Shown in pieces: positions 17,383 to 26,928 of a DNA stretch of 64,000 nucleotides. Below the pieces are notes generated by a model that did not search any database, was not told the DNA's origin, and saw only the letters and a list, made by a program, of their open reading frames with translations. The stretch is from Thermoplasmatota archaeon (GTDB taxonomy: Archaea > Thermoplasmatota > Thermoplasmata > Thermoplasmatales > GCA-001856825): NCBI GenBank assembly GCA_023379555.1, contig JAMCQR010000029.1:9870-73869 (forward strand). The letters are read 5' to 3'. Numbering within the stretch: position 1 is the first letter of the stretch; every line of letters starts with the position of its first letter. A program made the translations under genes and the position numbers.

Positions 17383-18120
17383 ATGATTACCGTGACGAAC
17401 AATCAAGTTGCCCCATCCATTGAGGTAAGTAATGTGACCAAGAAATATGGAAACGTTGTCGCCCTGAAAAATCTTAGTTTCAGGCTTGAACCTGGTGAAA
17501 GATGTGCCTTGCTGGGACCAAACGGTGCTGGAAAATCTACGACGCTTAAGATTCTGGTAGGCCTCCTGACTCCCGACCTTGGCGAAGCTAAGATCGGCAA
17601 CATGGAACCAACGTCTGAAGAGGCCAGAAGAATTATTGGCTATCTGCCTGAAGATGCATCCCCCTACAGGACCCTGAGTGTAAGGGAGAATCTAGAGTAC
17701 ATAGGAGCGTTGAGAGGCATAGAAGACGTTGCACTGAAAACGGACAAACTCATTGACATGCTGAAACTGAGGGAATATGAAAAAGCAAAGGTCGGCAGGC
17801 TTTCAAGGGGGAATCTCCAAAAACTTGCACTTGCCCTATCGATAATTCACGACCCTCCTGTCATCTTCCTGGATGAACCTCTTAATTACCTAGATATCCC
17901 GACACAGGAGAACGTGATCTCCTACCTCAACGGTTTGAATTCCACTCAACTTGTGTCGACTCACATCATGGGGGTTGCAGGGAGGCTTGCAGACAAGGTG
18001 ATAATGATATCTCACGGGGCGGTGATGTGGTCCGGTACCCTGATGGATTTAAAGAAGCTAGGACATGAGGATGAGCCAATTGAGAGCGTCGTAGCGAGGA
18101 TGCTTGTAAATGTTGGGTAA
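17383..18120 (+). CDS. ABC transporter ATP-binding protein
   Basis: 245 residues, a minimal nucleotide-binding domain. Walker [11 protein letters not shown] is near residue 46, the signature LSRGNLQK near residue 144, and Walker [13 protein letters not shown] near residue 165; the His switch is in STHIMG. The signature has Arg in place of the usual Gly or Ser in the second half, a common variation. It overlaps the following permease gene by 11 bases, so the pair forms an ABC-2 type exporter. The substrate is not predictable. Confidence 0.88.
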   Translation: MITVTNNQVAPSIEVSNVTKKYGNVVALKNLSFRLEPGERCALLGPNGAGKSTTLKILVGLLTPDLGEAKIGNMEPTSEEARRIIGYLPEDASPYRTLSVRENLEYIGALRGIEDVALKTDKLIDMLKLREYEKAKVGRLSRGNLQKLALALSIIHDPPVIFLDEPLNYLDIPTQENVISYLNGLNSTQLVSTHIMGVAGRLADKVIMISHGAVMWSGTLMDLKKLGHEDEPIESVVARMLVNVG

Positions 18121-19531
18121 AGTCATCAGATTCGTAATTGTATCAAGATTTTCTAAATCAATTCTCATCCTCCTAGTTCTGATGGGCTTTTATGTCATTC
18201 TGTTTGATCGTGTCAGTTCGGGTGCAAGCACATTTTCCTTGTACTATGGGCCAGCAATCACCGCTTTCGTTCTCGCACTGCCCACCCTGAATGGAGGGAT
18301 AGCGGTGCTGAAATCAGACAAGGACTATCTATTTACGATGCCAATTAAGCGGGTTGATCTTGCGATTTCTCTGTACCTGGTACAGTTTCTAAGTTTTGGG
18401 TTGATGATATTCTATCTTTATGTTTACATGGCAGGTTATCTGAAGACCGTCTTCATTTCTGCCATAGTGGTTATCATAGCCACCGCACTTTCAGCCACCT
18501 CTCTTGGACCAGCAACTTATGCCTTGAACTTTAAATGGAGATTTCCTATTGCAATTGGCCTTGCAGCGTGGTCATTGTCATCACTTCTTGGGCTCCAGTA
18601 TTCACCGGCTGCGATTTTCACTGGGCATCCTGTAACTTCTGCTCTGACTGCATCCGTCCTGGCGCTAGTAACAACCCCTTTGGCTTTCAGGTCACTCATG
18701 AGAGTTGACCTGGACTTGATGAAAAGAATGTCGCTTTCCACTTCAAAGGACGTCAAGAACAACAGAAACTTTGCTCGATTATCCTCTGTTGGAGCAATAT
18801 TTTCGGAACATTTCAATATAGTAGAGATTTCAGGGAGAATGAATACCATTGGAGGAGGTTCTTCCTACAGATCTGGACGATTTCAGTTGAGGAACGGATT
18901 GTTTGTGACCGTGATTCTGGGGATCGTTTATTTCCTTATAGTTCAGACCATGATCTCAAAATCCTTGTTTCACGTGCTATCTGTGATTCTTTCTGAATAT
19001 TCAATAATCATAGTGATGTTCGTTTCGATGGGCGTCTTGGCGAACGAAAGACTGTGGTTGGGATTCCTGTCAGTTGGTCCTGTCCGGTATCTGAGAATAG
19101 CGATTGGGGCTAGAGTCCTCTCTTTTTTGGTCCTCTTGTCGCCGATCGCCGTGTCGAATTTCATCCTTGCTTATTACGGGTTTCCAGGGGCGCTTGGATA
19201 TGGGTTAGTACTGTTATGTGTATTTCCATCATTGCTCATAATGACGATTTATCTTTCCGCATTCCTTTCTCCAGTACAGATAAAGGAGGATATGCTGATG
19301 CCCGGACAATACAACCTTAGGCAAATGGCTCTGGCATTGCCCCTCATAATAGCAATGGTGGTGTCGTCCATCATAATTGGAGTGACCTATGTGACTGACA
19401 GCCCCATCCTGTTTGCCGAAGTTGCAACGATTGGAAGTGCCATAGTGGTAGTACCCTCAATTCTTTTACTTGCCAGCAAGAGAGTCGGAAAGAAGACCAT
19501 TGAAAGTCTGGTCCGAAACGGGTTCGTCTGA
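18110..19531 (+). CDS. Polytopic ABC exporter permease
   Basis: 473 residues with roughly ten to twelve hydrophobic helices, in two blocks separated by a polar stretch (about residues 200-260, rich in Ser/Asn/Arg). The N-terminal block begins with a basic segment ([17 protein letters not shown]) typical of ABC-2 permeases. There is no sequence signature that fixes the family, so the call depends on coupling (11-base overlap) with the preceding ATPase gene. It is followed by a T-rich stretch (gaccttttttac) that may act as terminator. Confidence 0.7.
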   Translation: MLGKVIRFVIVSRFSKSILILLVLMGFYVILFDRVSSGASTFSLYYGPAITAFVLALPTLNGGIAVLKSDKDYLFTMPIKRVDLAISLYLVQFLSFGLMIFYLYVYMAGYLKTVFISAIVVIIATALSATSLGPATYALNFKWRFPIAIGLAAWSLSSLLGLQYSPAAIFTGHPVTSALTASVLALVTTPLAFRSLMRVDLDLMKRMSLSTSKDVKNNRNFARLSSVGAIFSEHFNIVEISGRMNTIGGGSSYRSGRFQLRNGLFVTVILGIVYFLIVQTMISKSLFHVLSVILSEYSIIIVMFVSMGVLANERLWLGFLSVGPVRYLRIAIGARVLSFLVLLSPIAVSNFILAYYGFPGALGYGLVLLCVFPSLLIMTIYLSAFLSPVQIKEDMLMPGQYNLRQMALALPLIIAMVVSSIIIGVTYVTDSPILFAEVATIGSAIVVVPSILLLASKRVGKKTIESLVRNGFV

Positions 19532-19648
19532 ATTTAACGACCTTTTTTACTGGATTCGATTGACCTCGGGCAATAGAACAGCACGGAGAGCTAAGCTGCC
19601 TGTGCAAGAAATGTTAATATACTCGAAAGTAATTACTACACAACAATA

Positions 19649-19659
19649 GGTTGGTAACC
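19649..19659. promoter_or_regulatory. Operator candidate in the Hsp20 leader
   Basis: GGTTGGTAACC (arms GGTT and AACC) lies between the likely TATA box (TTAATATAC near 19614-19622) and the start codon, about at the predicted transcription start. It is followed at once by a strong Shine-Dalgarno GGAGGT (19660-19665), seven bases before the ATG. A site here would suit repression by the ArsR-like protein encoded downstream. Confidence 0.35.
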
Positions 19660-19672
19660 GGAGGTAGATAAC

Positions 19673-20212
19673 ATGGGAATACGAAGAATAAGGAAAAAGG
19701 ATGATGACGAAGTTTGGGACAGCATCTATGACTTCCTTGAAAATGCCGACAGGGAATACAGGAGAATGTTCGAAAGGTGGTTCGATACGTTCGATGAAAT
19801 GGAGAGTCTGAAGGGGCAACCTGGATCATACGTTTACGGGTTTACGTACAGGGTAGGTCCCGATGGCAAACCGGTGTTCCAGGAATTCGGTAACGTTCCG
19901 AAGGAGTATTCAAGCTTACCAAGTCCGGAATACAGGGAACCTGTCACGGATATTCAAGAAAGGGAAAACGAACTCGATATAACGATGGAGATACCGGGAG
20001 TCGACAAAAGTGATATCTCACTCGACGTGCAAAACAGCTCACTAGTGGTGAAGGTAGATAAAAATGACAGAAAATACTACAAAGAAATAGAGCTGGAGGA
20101 GGAAGTTGATCAGGAAAACATAAAGGCAACGTATTCCAATGGAGTACTGGACATAATTGTCAAAAAGGCATCCCCAAAGAAAAGTAAAGGGAAGAAGATT
20201 CCCATCTCATAA
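19673..20212 (+). CDS. Small heat shock protein (Hsp20/alpha-crystallin)
   Basis: 179 residues. The alpha-crystallin domain occupies about residues 85-172, with the signature segments ITMEIPGVDKSDISLDV and YSNGVLDIIVKK. A C-terminal KKIPIS gives the I-x-I anchoring motif used in oligomer assembly. The N-terminal 80 residues are charged and aromatic, typical of the variable arm. It is an ATP-independent holdase that binds unfolding proteins. Strong Shine-Dalgarno sequence; only 2 bases separate it from the following HTH gene, so they share a message. Confidence 0.92.
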   Translation: MGIRRIRKKDDDEVWDSIYDFLENADREYRRMFERWFDTFDEMESLKGQPGSYVYGFTYRVGPDGKPVFQEFGNVPKEYSSLPSPEYREPVTDIQERENELDITMEIPGVDKSDISLDVQNSSLVVKVDKNDRKYYKEIELEEEVDQENIKATYSNGVLDIIVKKASPKKSKGKKIPIS

Positions 20213-20214
20213 AT

Positions 20215-20745
20215 ATGACCGATTTGCTGGACCTGATAGATAATGACATTCGAAGGAAGATGCTCAGCATACTGTCTATCAGGCCTTCTTATACATTTGA
20301 GCTAGCACGTTCAGTCGGGACTTCCCAGCAACTCATTGCAAAACACCTAAAACTTCTGGAAAACAACGGGCTGGTGTACAGGGTGGGAAAGATAAACTCA
20401 GAGGAAGGTCCTCAGAGGATACTTTACCGTGCCAATGCACCTTTGCTATCTTTATTACAGTTTATTGAAAATATATCCAACTTCGAGGGAGGGAAAGAAG
20501 ACATCAAGGATAACTACGAAGATCTGGAGGAGCTCATAAGAGAGCTAAGGGATACAAATGAACAGATATCTGCCATAGAGCTGGAACTCAGAAAGCTGAT
20601 CACAAGACAGCAGAATATCCTAGTCCGGATTTACGAACTTGCAAATGCTGATGATTCCACCGAACTCTTCAAAGCGTTCGATAGCGCTTTGAGAGGTGGT
20701 GATTTCCGTACCCTCATGCAGTTCCTGAACAGAAGGGTATTCTGA
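20215..20745 (+). CDS. ArsR-like winged-helix transcriptional regulator, paired with Hsp20
   Basis: 176 residues. Residues 3-80 form an ArsR-type winged helix (IDNDIRRKMLSIL, then SQQLIAKHLKLLENNGLVYR), followed by a long helical segment (about 95-150) and a short C-terminal tail. It begins 2 bases after the Hsp20 stop. In Pyrococcus the heat-shock repressor Phr is also an ArsR-like protein that controls Hsp20, so a similar autoregulated heat-shock role is plausible here, though the C-terminal part is not Phr-like in an obvious way. Confidence 0.75.
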   Translation: MTDLLDLIDNDIRRKMLSILSIRPSYTFELARSVGTSQQLIAKHLKLLENNGLVYRVGKINSEEGPQRILYRANAPLLSLLQFIENISNFEGGKEDIKDNYEDLEELIRELRDTNEQISAIELELRKLITRQQNILVRIYELANADDSTELFKAFDSALRGGDFRTLMQFLNRRVF

Positions 20746-20929
20746 GCTTATTGTGAGCAGATCAGACTGCCTGTCATTCATCATCATCAGTTAAGGCTGA
20801 TGTCATCATCCTGCTCTGATGCTAAACCGGTTCTAACATAGAAATCTAACTACAGCAAATTGAATATTTAAGTCTGAATTATGTGAATTTTATTCCCAAA
20901 ACAAATATACCAGATTTGGATGAAATTTT

Positions 20930-21481
20930 GTGTACAGCGGAAGAGGAGACAAGGGAATGACAGATACGTCCACAGGACAGAGAGTCAGCAAGAGTGATCA
21001 ACTGATGGAATGGGAGGGAACACTGGACGAACTGATATCCCAGTTAGGGGTCAGCTGGTCGGATTGCGAATTTGAAGACATTAGAAATGATATTTACACT
21101 GTGCAGAGGGATCTTTTTGCACTTGGTGAGGAAATACTGACTGAAGGGCAAGGGAGATGTCTCAGAGCGGATGGAGTCTCCTGGCTAGAGGACAAGATCA
21201 AGGCCTACCAGAAAGAGATAGGAGAAATCAAACTATTTGTTATACCGGGAGGGTCAAAAACATCCTCCTCATTGCAACTATCGAGGGCCGTTACCAGGAG
21301 GGCGGAAAGAAGGCTCATCGAACTGAAACTTAGCAGGAAAATTAATGATCTCATTCCCCAGTACATGAATCGTCTATCTTCATTCCTCTTTTTCATTGCC
21401 CTGGCATCAAACAAACGGAACAATTTCAGGGAGAGATTGTGGGAATGGCCCAATCCTGAAAGGACCACGAAGAAAGAGTGA
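20930..21481 (+). CDS. ATP:cob(I)alamin adenosyltransferase (PduO type)
   Basis: 183 residues of the PduO-type corrinoid adenosyltransferase family. The N-terminal SGRGDKGMTDTSTGQRVSK matches the family's T-x-x-GDxGxT-x-x-x-xGxRVxKxD ATP-binding motif; C-terminal RAVTRRAERRLIEL is the second signature (family: R-x-x-x-RRAER). It makes adenosylcobalamin from cob(I)alamin and ATP. Starting at the GTG at 20930 retains the complete ATP motif; an ATG at 20957 would remove it. A box (AATATAC) about 26 bases upstream supports a leaderless message. Confidence 0.85.
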   Translation: MYSGRGDKGMTDTSTGQRVSKSDQLMEWEGTLDELISQLGVSWSDCEFEDIRNDIYTVQRDLFALGEEILTEGQGRCLRADGVSWLEDKIKAYQKEIGEIKLFVIPGGSKTSSSLQLSRAVTRRAERRLIELKLSRKINDLIPQYMNRLSSFLFFIALASNKRNNFRERLWEWPNPERTTKKE

Positions 21482-21598
21482 CCAGACACTATTTACTCTT
21501 GCTGGCTTGACACCCTGTCCAGTGTCTGTTGCCTTTATCCTCTTTTTTAACGTTTCGCACACACATAAATCATTTAAGGATAGACCGGATGTCTGTAT

Positions 21599-21955
21599 GT
21601 GACTGTTCAAGGTTATGCCAGGAAATTTGACGAGATTGAGGAAAAGGACCTCCAGGGGGGAGGGAAGATTAGGTGGCTTATCACACACAAGGATGGTGCA
21701 CCAAATTTTTCAATGAGGCTTATCACTGTAAAGGCCTGGGGGAGTACGCCTGCTCACAGCCACGAGTATGAACATGAGATCTACGTAATTGAGGGGAAAG
21801 GAACTGCGACCATCGGCGCTAAAAAGTTTGAGGTATCAAAGGATAGTTTTCTTTTCATACCTGGAAATGAGTACCATACGATTAATGCGACTACAGACAT
21901 GAAAATGATCTGTGTCGTGCCAATCAGTGCCGCAAAGGAAATTCTTGGTGAATAA
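21599..21955 (+). CDS. Single-domain cupin protein
   Basis: 118 residues. Cupin motif 1 is PAHSHEYEHEIYVIEGKG (His, His, Glu metal ligands near residues 49-60), and motif 2 is IPGNEYHTINA (last ligand His near residue 90). Small cupins bind a divalent metal and act as isomerases, oxygenases or binding proteins; no substrate can be read from sequence. Start GTG. It converges on the SQR-like gene, with 10 bases between the stops. Confidence 0.8.
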   Translation: MTVQGYARKFDEIEEKDLQGGGKIRWLITHKDGAPNFSMRLITVKAWGSTPAHSHEYEHEIYVIEGKGTATIGAKKFEVSKDSFLFIPGNEYHTINATTDMKMICVVPISAAKEILGE

Positions 21956-21965
21956 AAAGAGAGAA

Positions 21966-23150
21966 TTACGCCTCTGTGGCGTATTTCTCATTCAGTTTCT
22001 TCGGGTTTGTAAAATCAAAATAATAATCAAAAATTGGGTCAGCCTGTCCCTTGAGGGTCATCCAATATATCCTTGCCATTGACATCTTCATGATGTGTTT
22101 GATCCTGGTCGGGGGATAAGGAACAACTGGGTTTTCATAATCAGCAATCACAAACGTCGCTTTGCCATAAGCGGTGTCGAACGGACAGTTAATCCTTCCA
22201 GTGAATTCATCGTACACTCCCTGCAGTAGGTTTGAAACTACCTGTGCTTCCAGATGCGCGGTCACTCCTGTCTTGGAGGTTGGAACGGTGTTTACGTCCC
22301 CGATTGCAAACGCATTGTCATATCCCTCTATCCTCATGGTCTTTTTATCTGTGATTATGAACCTGTCAGGATTCTTGACTTTCTCTGGAACAATTCTGAT
22401 CTTTGTTCCCTTGCAGGGAGGGACTATGATTGGCAGGTCATAATTGATGCTGTCCCCCTCGATCGAACTTATCACTTTGTTCTTCGTGTCAATTGTGTCG
22501 ACGTCGAAGAATGTCATCACTTCTATTCCCCTCTCCTCTACCATGGGTTCCACTACCTTGTTCATTTGCTCTGCGGGATAGGCCCTTGGGAATGGAGTGA
22601 AGAACTTGATCTTTGTCTTGTCCTTAAGATTCTTTTTCTTCAGATATTCTTCCAGCTGGAATGCACCTTCAAGCAGTGATGGCGGGCATTTGCACACTGG
22701 ACCTGCCTGTCCAAGTGCTACTGTCCCCCCCTTAAAGTTCTTTATATGCTCCCAGAGTTTCAGGGAATTTTGAACGTTGCTGTGGTAATCTCCGTATTCA
22801 TTGTATATTTCCCTTAAACCGGGTATCGAGTCTGGATCGGGACTTGTTCCGGTGGCAATAATTATCTTATCGTAGTCGTAAGTTGTTTTTCTTGTACCGT
22901 ATACCTTTCTTTCATCCAGATTTATCTCGCTTATTTCATCTTTGACGAATCTGATCCCCGGCTTCAGGAGTGAAGCTATCGGCTTCCATATTTTTCGTCT
23001 CGACCCCTGGAACGCAACGTAAAGGAACCATGGCTGGTAATAGTGGTATTCGTCCTTGTCTATTACTGTTACGTCAAAATCCTTCCTGGGGAGATGGTTC
23101 GCAAGAATCAGCCCTCCTCCACCGCCACCTATAATCAAGACCTTTTCCAT
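21966..23150 (-). CDS. Sulfide:quinone oxidoreductase-like flavoprotein
   Basis: 394 residues with the disulfide-reductase-like fold. N-terminal FAD motif GGGGGGLILANHL near residues 8-20, ATGTSPDPDSIPG near residue 100, and AIGDVNTVP near residue 290 (second FAD motif). Cysteines in GPVCKCPP (near 152-154) and PPCKG (near 250) are at the places where SQR enzymes carry redox-active cysteines. It oxidises sulfide and reduces quinone at the membrane surface. It is the promoter-distal gene of a three-gene minus-strand set with TusA and a DsrE-like protein, with gaps of 11-19 bases. Confidence 0.8.
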   Translation of the reverse strand: MEKVLIIGGGGGGLILANHLPRKDFDVTVIDKDEYHYYQPWFLYVAFQGSRRKIWKPIASLLKPGIRFVKDEISEINLDERKVYGTRKTTYDYDKIIIATGTSPDPDSIPGLREIYNEYGDYHSNVQNSLKLWEHIKNFKGGTVALGQAGPVCKCPPSLLEGAFQLEEYLKKKNLKDKTKIKFFTPFPRAYPAEQMNKVVEPMVEERGIEVMTFFDVDTIDTKNKVISSIEGDSINYDLPIIVPPCKGTKIRIVPEKVKNPDRFIITDKKTMRIEGYDNAFAIGDVNTVPTSKTGVTAHLEAQVVSNLLQGVYDEFTGRINCPFDTAYGKATFVIADYENPVVPYPPTRIKHIMKMSMARIYWMTLKGQADPIFDYYFDFTNPKKLNEKYATEA

Positions 23151-23169
23151 GTTATATCCTGTTCCTCTT

Positions 23170-23403
23170 TCATCTTTTGTTGATCTTGATTTTTACCACA
23201 ATCTTGTCTGGATCAACTTTCACTTCTAGAATCTCATTCCCCGTTTTCTTGGCCCATGCTGCCGTGTCGGCCTGGACTCCTTTGTCTGTCGCCCAGAGTT
23301 CCAGAAGATCTCCAACTTTTGAGTTCCTGTATGCCCTTGCCAGGTCAGTAATCGGGCCAGGACATGCCGAGCCCCTTGAGTCGATAATAGTTGCTTCTGT
23401 CAT
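23170..23403 (-). CDS. TusA/SirA-family sulfur carrier protein
   Basis: 77 residues, the usual length of TusA-like proteins. The signature Cys-Pro pair is in SRGSACPGPI (Cys near residue 14), the persulfide-carrying cysteine. The rest follows the alpha-beta sandwich pattern (LLELWATDKG...VKVDPDKIVVKI). It passes sulfane sulfur between partner enzymes; next to an SQR-like enzyme and a DsrE-like protein it probably moves sulfur during sulfide or elemental sulfur oxidation. Confidence 0.88.
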   Translation of the reverse strand: MTEATIIDSRGSACPGPITDLARAYRNSKVGDLLELWATDKGVQADTAAWAKKTGNEILEVKVDPDKIVVKIKINKR

Positions 23404-23414
23404 CTCAGATCACC

Positions 23415-23816
23415 TCATATAAATAGCATCTGTCCGCCTTCTGCGTCTGCCAGGAATTTCGCTGCTCCAACCATGTCGTCCACGATTGGGTCAAGATCTT
23501 CCCTCTTTATATTCATTACACCTGCCGCCATAGAGCATGCATATATTTTTGCCCCGAACTCTTTTGCTTCCTTCAGCATTTCATACCACGACTTCACGTG
23601 TTCCCTCTTCATTCCTTCCATCAGTGCAGGTCCCATCGCCTCAAATTCCTTGGGCATGATCATTTTCTTTTCTCCCTTGGTGAAACTTAGCAACCCCCAG
23701 AAGGTTACAAAAACTTCCACTTCCGTCCCCATGGCTGCAGCGGCCTGTGACAAAACCCCAGCGGAAAGCAGTTTATCGACTGTCCCGCTAAAAATTACTA
23801 TAGATAGTTTAGACAT
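23415..23816 (-). CDS. DsrE/DsrF-like sulfur transfer protein
   Basis: 133 residues from the ATG at 23816; an upstream ATG at 23864 would add 16 residues (with two Cys) that do not look like family sequence. KLSIVIFSGTVDKLLSA at the start and the conserved cysteine in IYACSMAAGVM near residue 95 match the DsrE2/peroxiredoxin-like sulfurtransferase family. In sulfur oxidisers such proteins exchange persulfide with TusA. It is the first gene of the set DsrE-TusA-SQR. Confidence 0.78.
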   Translation of the reverse strand: MSKLSIVIFSGTVDKLLSAGVLSQAAAAMGTEVEVFVTFWGLLSFTKGEKKMIMPKEFEAMGPALMEGMKREHVKSWYEMLKEAKEFGAKIYACSMAAGVMNIKREDLDPIVDDMVGAAKFLADAEGGQMLFI

Positions 23817-23967
23817 AGTTCCATCGCCATTTAGGTAATCACAACCGCAGATATAATCATTCATTGAAATATTCTAAGGGCAATAAAAGATATTAATGGT
23901 ACGAAACTAACGCTGGCATTTTCCTAACTATGAACTCAAGGGCAGCGTTGATAACATTGGGATAAAT

Positions 23968-26928
23968 TCAATTCCTGTTTTTTGTAAGGACATCCGCAAA
24001 TACTGCCGCCTGCGTCTTGGTACCAAGATAAAGCACTTTTTTATCATAGCAGGCCCTCCTCATGGTTTTCCCGTCACTTTCTGATCTGTAATTATCTGAG
24101 AGTATGTTAAGCACCGCTGCAATGTTCCCCTGCTTCAGTATGTCAAGGCTGTTTAGGCTCCCTTCATAGATTTTCTTTATCTTGATTGAGTTGATTCCAT
24201 ATTGCTTTAGATAATCGTAAGTGCCAGACGTACTGTAAATGACCTTGCCTGCATTGCTTATCATTTTCATTATCCCAAGGAATTCATTCCTCCTAGAACC
24301 GGGTATCGTGATTATCACCCCTTCCTTTGAAATGTCGAAACCCGCTGCCTGATATCCCTTCATTAGCGCTTCTTTGAGATTGGTCCCGATCCCAATTACC
24401 TCTCCGGTGCTTTTCATTTCAGGGCCCAAAATGACGTCAGAATTAGTGATCTTGTCAAATGGGAATATTGGAAATTTTACGCCTGTCATATTAGAACTGC
24501 TATTGATGGGTGGAATCTTCCCCGTGACAAGAACCTCAGTCGCCATTTCTGCAAGATTGATCCCTGTTATCTTTGATATAAATGGGAAAGTCCTTGAAGA
24601 TCTTGGGTTTATTTCAATGATGTAGACCGTATCGTTCTTGACTGCAAACTGTATGTTCAGTGGGCCCTTTATCTTCAGCCTCTTGCATATCATTCTTGTA
24701 TATTCCTTCATGGTTTCCTGAGTGTGATTGTGGATGTTGATTGCTGGAAATATGCTCGTAGAATCCCCCGAATGAATCCCTGCTTCTTCCACGTGCTCTA
24801 TTATTCCTGGAATGAAAACTTCGTATCCATCGGATACAGCGTCAATTTCAGCCTCCTGTGAGTCCTCAAGGTATTTTTCGACGAGGAATTGTTCCACAAA
24901 TCTCCCCTGGAATCCAAGGAATTCTTCAAGATCCTCCTCCCCCTTGAGTATCGCCATGTGAGATCCAGAGATTGTGTAAGAAGGCCTGACTATTACGGGA
25001 AAACCGATCTTTTTTGCAGTTTCGTGGAGATCCTTCTTGGTCGAGTATGTAAATTTCGGATAAGGGATTTTCATCTCGTTCATCAACCTTGCAAATTTCT
25101 CCCTGTCCTCAAGGACGTCCACCACCTCTATGTCTGTTCCCGGGATCCGTATAGCATCACCAAACGTCCTTTTCAGTTCATTGAGAATGTTTATGGGTCT
25201 CTGCCCCCCGAACCAGGGAATCACCGTCTTTATCTCTGAATTTCTGATAATGTTCGATACTGTTGAAAAGTCCACGGGGTCAAAGACAAGGTAGTCGCTT
25301 TCGTCGAAATCTGTTGAGACTGTCTCCGGGTTGTCATTAAGCATTACAACTTTTTCCCCCATCTTTCTCAATACTTTTGAAGCATGGACACAGCTGTAAT
25401 CGAATTCTATCCCCTGACCGATTGTTATGGGGCCGCTTCCTATCACCAGGACATCTCCCCCTATTTTCTTTCCCTGGGAAGATCCATAGTAGTAAGGCGT
25501 TTTGACGTCGAATTCTCCTGCACAGGTGTCGACGATTGAGAAGCCGTTTTCTTCCTGTTCGGTCCCGAAAGCTCTTATCAATTCGTCAACAAATAAGGTA
25601 TTCCACCCCGTCAGTTTGGAGATTTTTTCTACTGTGTATCCGCGCATGCTGGCCATGTATATTTGCAACATCCTGCTTGGATTTGGAATTTCCAGCAATG
25701 ATTCGTTGAATGTTTCCTTCCTGTATAAGACACCTGTTGATCGGAGCATTTTTCTGAATGCCTGACTCAACGACTTGCCTATTGACATAACTTCGCCCGT
25801 ACTTTTCATCTGGGTTCCTAGCCTGAAATCTGCGTCCTGGAATTTTTCTATTGGCCAGACTGGTGATTTGACAACAACATAATCTATTGCCGGTTCCCTT
25901 GCTGAATTCCTCTCACCTGTGACATTATTCTCTATCTCATCCAGATTCTTTCCCAGCGCAATGAGTGCCGCTACTCTAGCAATGGGATATCCTGTTGCCT
26001 TGGAAGCGAGTGCAGATGACCTGGACAATCGCGGATTAACCTCTATCACATAATATTCTCCTGTGTCATTATTAAATGCAAATTGAACATTGCATGCCCC
26101 AATTATTCCGATTCCCTCTGCGATCTTCAACGCAGACCTCCTTATTTTCTGGAAATTCATGTCATTCAGCGTTAGAAATGGCGTAACTACAACGCTGTCA
26201 CCGGTATGGACACCCATTGGGTCCACATTCTCCATTGTGCAGACAGCAATCTTGTTCCCTCTAGAATCCCTTACAACCTCAACCTCGAGCTCGTTCCAGC
26301 CAATAACTGACTTCTCCAGCAAAACTCCATTAACTTTGGAAAGCTCCAGTCCTCTTTCCACTATCGATCTCAGCTCATTGATGTCGCGGGCGATTCCACC
26401 ACCAGAGCCACCTAACGTGAATGATGGTCTTATCACCATTGGAAGACCTGATTGCTTGGCGTATTGAACCGCTTCCTGGACTGTTGAGCAGTAACGTGAA
26501 TCGATTACCGGTTCTCCCAGTTCGTCTATCCTTTCCTTGAATTTCAGCCTGTCTTCACTTATCTCAATAGATTCCGGAGGAGTACCCAGTACCCTGACCT
26601 CCATTTCATCAAGAATCCCTGTTTTCCATAATTCCGTTACAAGGTTCAACCCAGTCTGCCCTCCAAATGTACCGAGAATGGCATCTGGTCTTTCCTTGGC
26701 TATGATCTCCCTTAGATTCTCCACATTCAATGGGGCCATCACAGGTATAACCCCATCTATCTTGTCTGTCTGGATGGTGGCAGGATTAGAATTCACCACC
26801 ACTACTTCGACTCCTTCTGAAAGAAGTGCCTTTATTGCCTGGTTACCTGAATAGTCGAATTCTGCAGATTGCCCTATCATTATTGGGCCTGACCCGATCA
26901 GTAGTACTTTTTTGGGGAGTTCACCCAT
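23968..26928 (-). CDS. carB: Carbamoyl-phosphate synthase large subunit
   Basis: 986 residues from the ATG at 26928. Two ATP-grasp halves are evident: the first begins KVLLIGSGPIMIGQSAEFDYS, the second GDVLVIGSGPITIGQGIEFDYS, each with the biotin-carboxylase-type loops. It makes carbamoyl phosphate from glutamine-derived ammonia, bicarbonate and two ATP. The C-terminal MGS-like regulatory domain (from about residue 870) is shorter than in E. coli CarB (1073 residues total), which suggests simplified allostery. The start overlaps the end of carA by 8 bases, so the subunits are co-translated. An in-frame upstream ATG at 26955 is less likely. Confidence 0.93.
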   Translation of the reverse strand: MGELPKKVLLIGSGPIMIGQSAEFDYSGNQAIKALLSEGVEVVVVNSNPATIQTDKIDGVIPVMAPLNVENLREIIAKERPDAILGTFGGQTGLNLVTELWKTGILDEMEVRVLGTPPESIEISEDRLKFKERIDELGEPVIDSRYCSTVQEAVQYAKQSGLPMVIRPSFTLGGSGGGIARDINELRSIVERGLELSKVNGVLLEKSVIGWNELEVEVVRDSRGNKIAVCTMENVDPMGVHTGDSVVVTPFLTLNDMNFQKIRRSALKIAEGIGIIGACNVQFAFNNDTGEYYVIEVNPRLSRSSALASKATGYPIARVAALIALGKNLDEIENNVTGERNSAREPAIDYVVVKSPVWPIEKFQDADFRLGTQMKSTGEVMSIGKSLSQAFRKMLRSTGVLYRKETFNESLLEIPNPSRMLQIYMASMRGYTVEKISKLTGWNTLFVDELIRAFGTEQEENGFSIVDTCAGEFDVKTPYYYGSSQGKKIGGDVLVIGSGPITIGQGIEFDYSCVHASKVLRKMGEKVVMLNDNPETVSTDFDESDYLVFDPVDFSTVSNIIRNSEIKTVIPWFGGQRPINILNELKRTFGDAIRIPGTDIEVVDVLEDREKFARLMNEMKIPYPKFTYSTKKDLHETAKKIGFPVIVRPSYTISGSHMAILKGEEDLEEFLGFQGRFVEQFLVEKYLEDSQEAEIDAVSDGYEVFIPGIIEHVEEAGIHSGDSTSIFPAINIHNHTQETMKEYTRMICKRLKIKGPLNIQFAVKNDTVYIIEINPRSSRTFPFISKITGINLAEMATEVLVTGKIPPINSSSNMTGVKFPIFPFDKITNSDVILGPEMKSTGEVIGIGTNLKEALMKGYQAAGFDISKEGVIITIPGSRRNEFLGIMKMISNAGKVIYSTSGTYDYLKQYGINSIKIKKIYEGSLNSLDILKQGNIAAVLNILSDNYRSESDGKTMRRACYDKKVLYLGTKTQAAVFADVLTKNRN

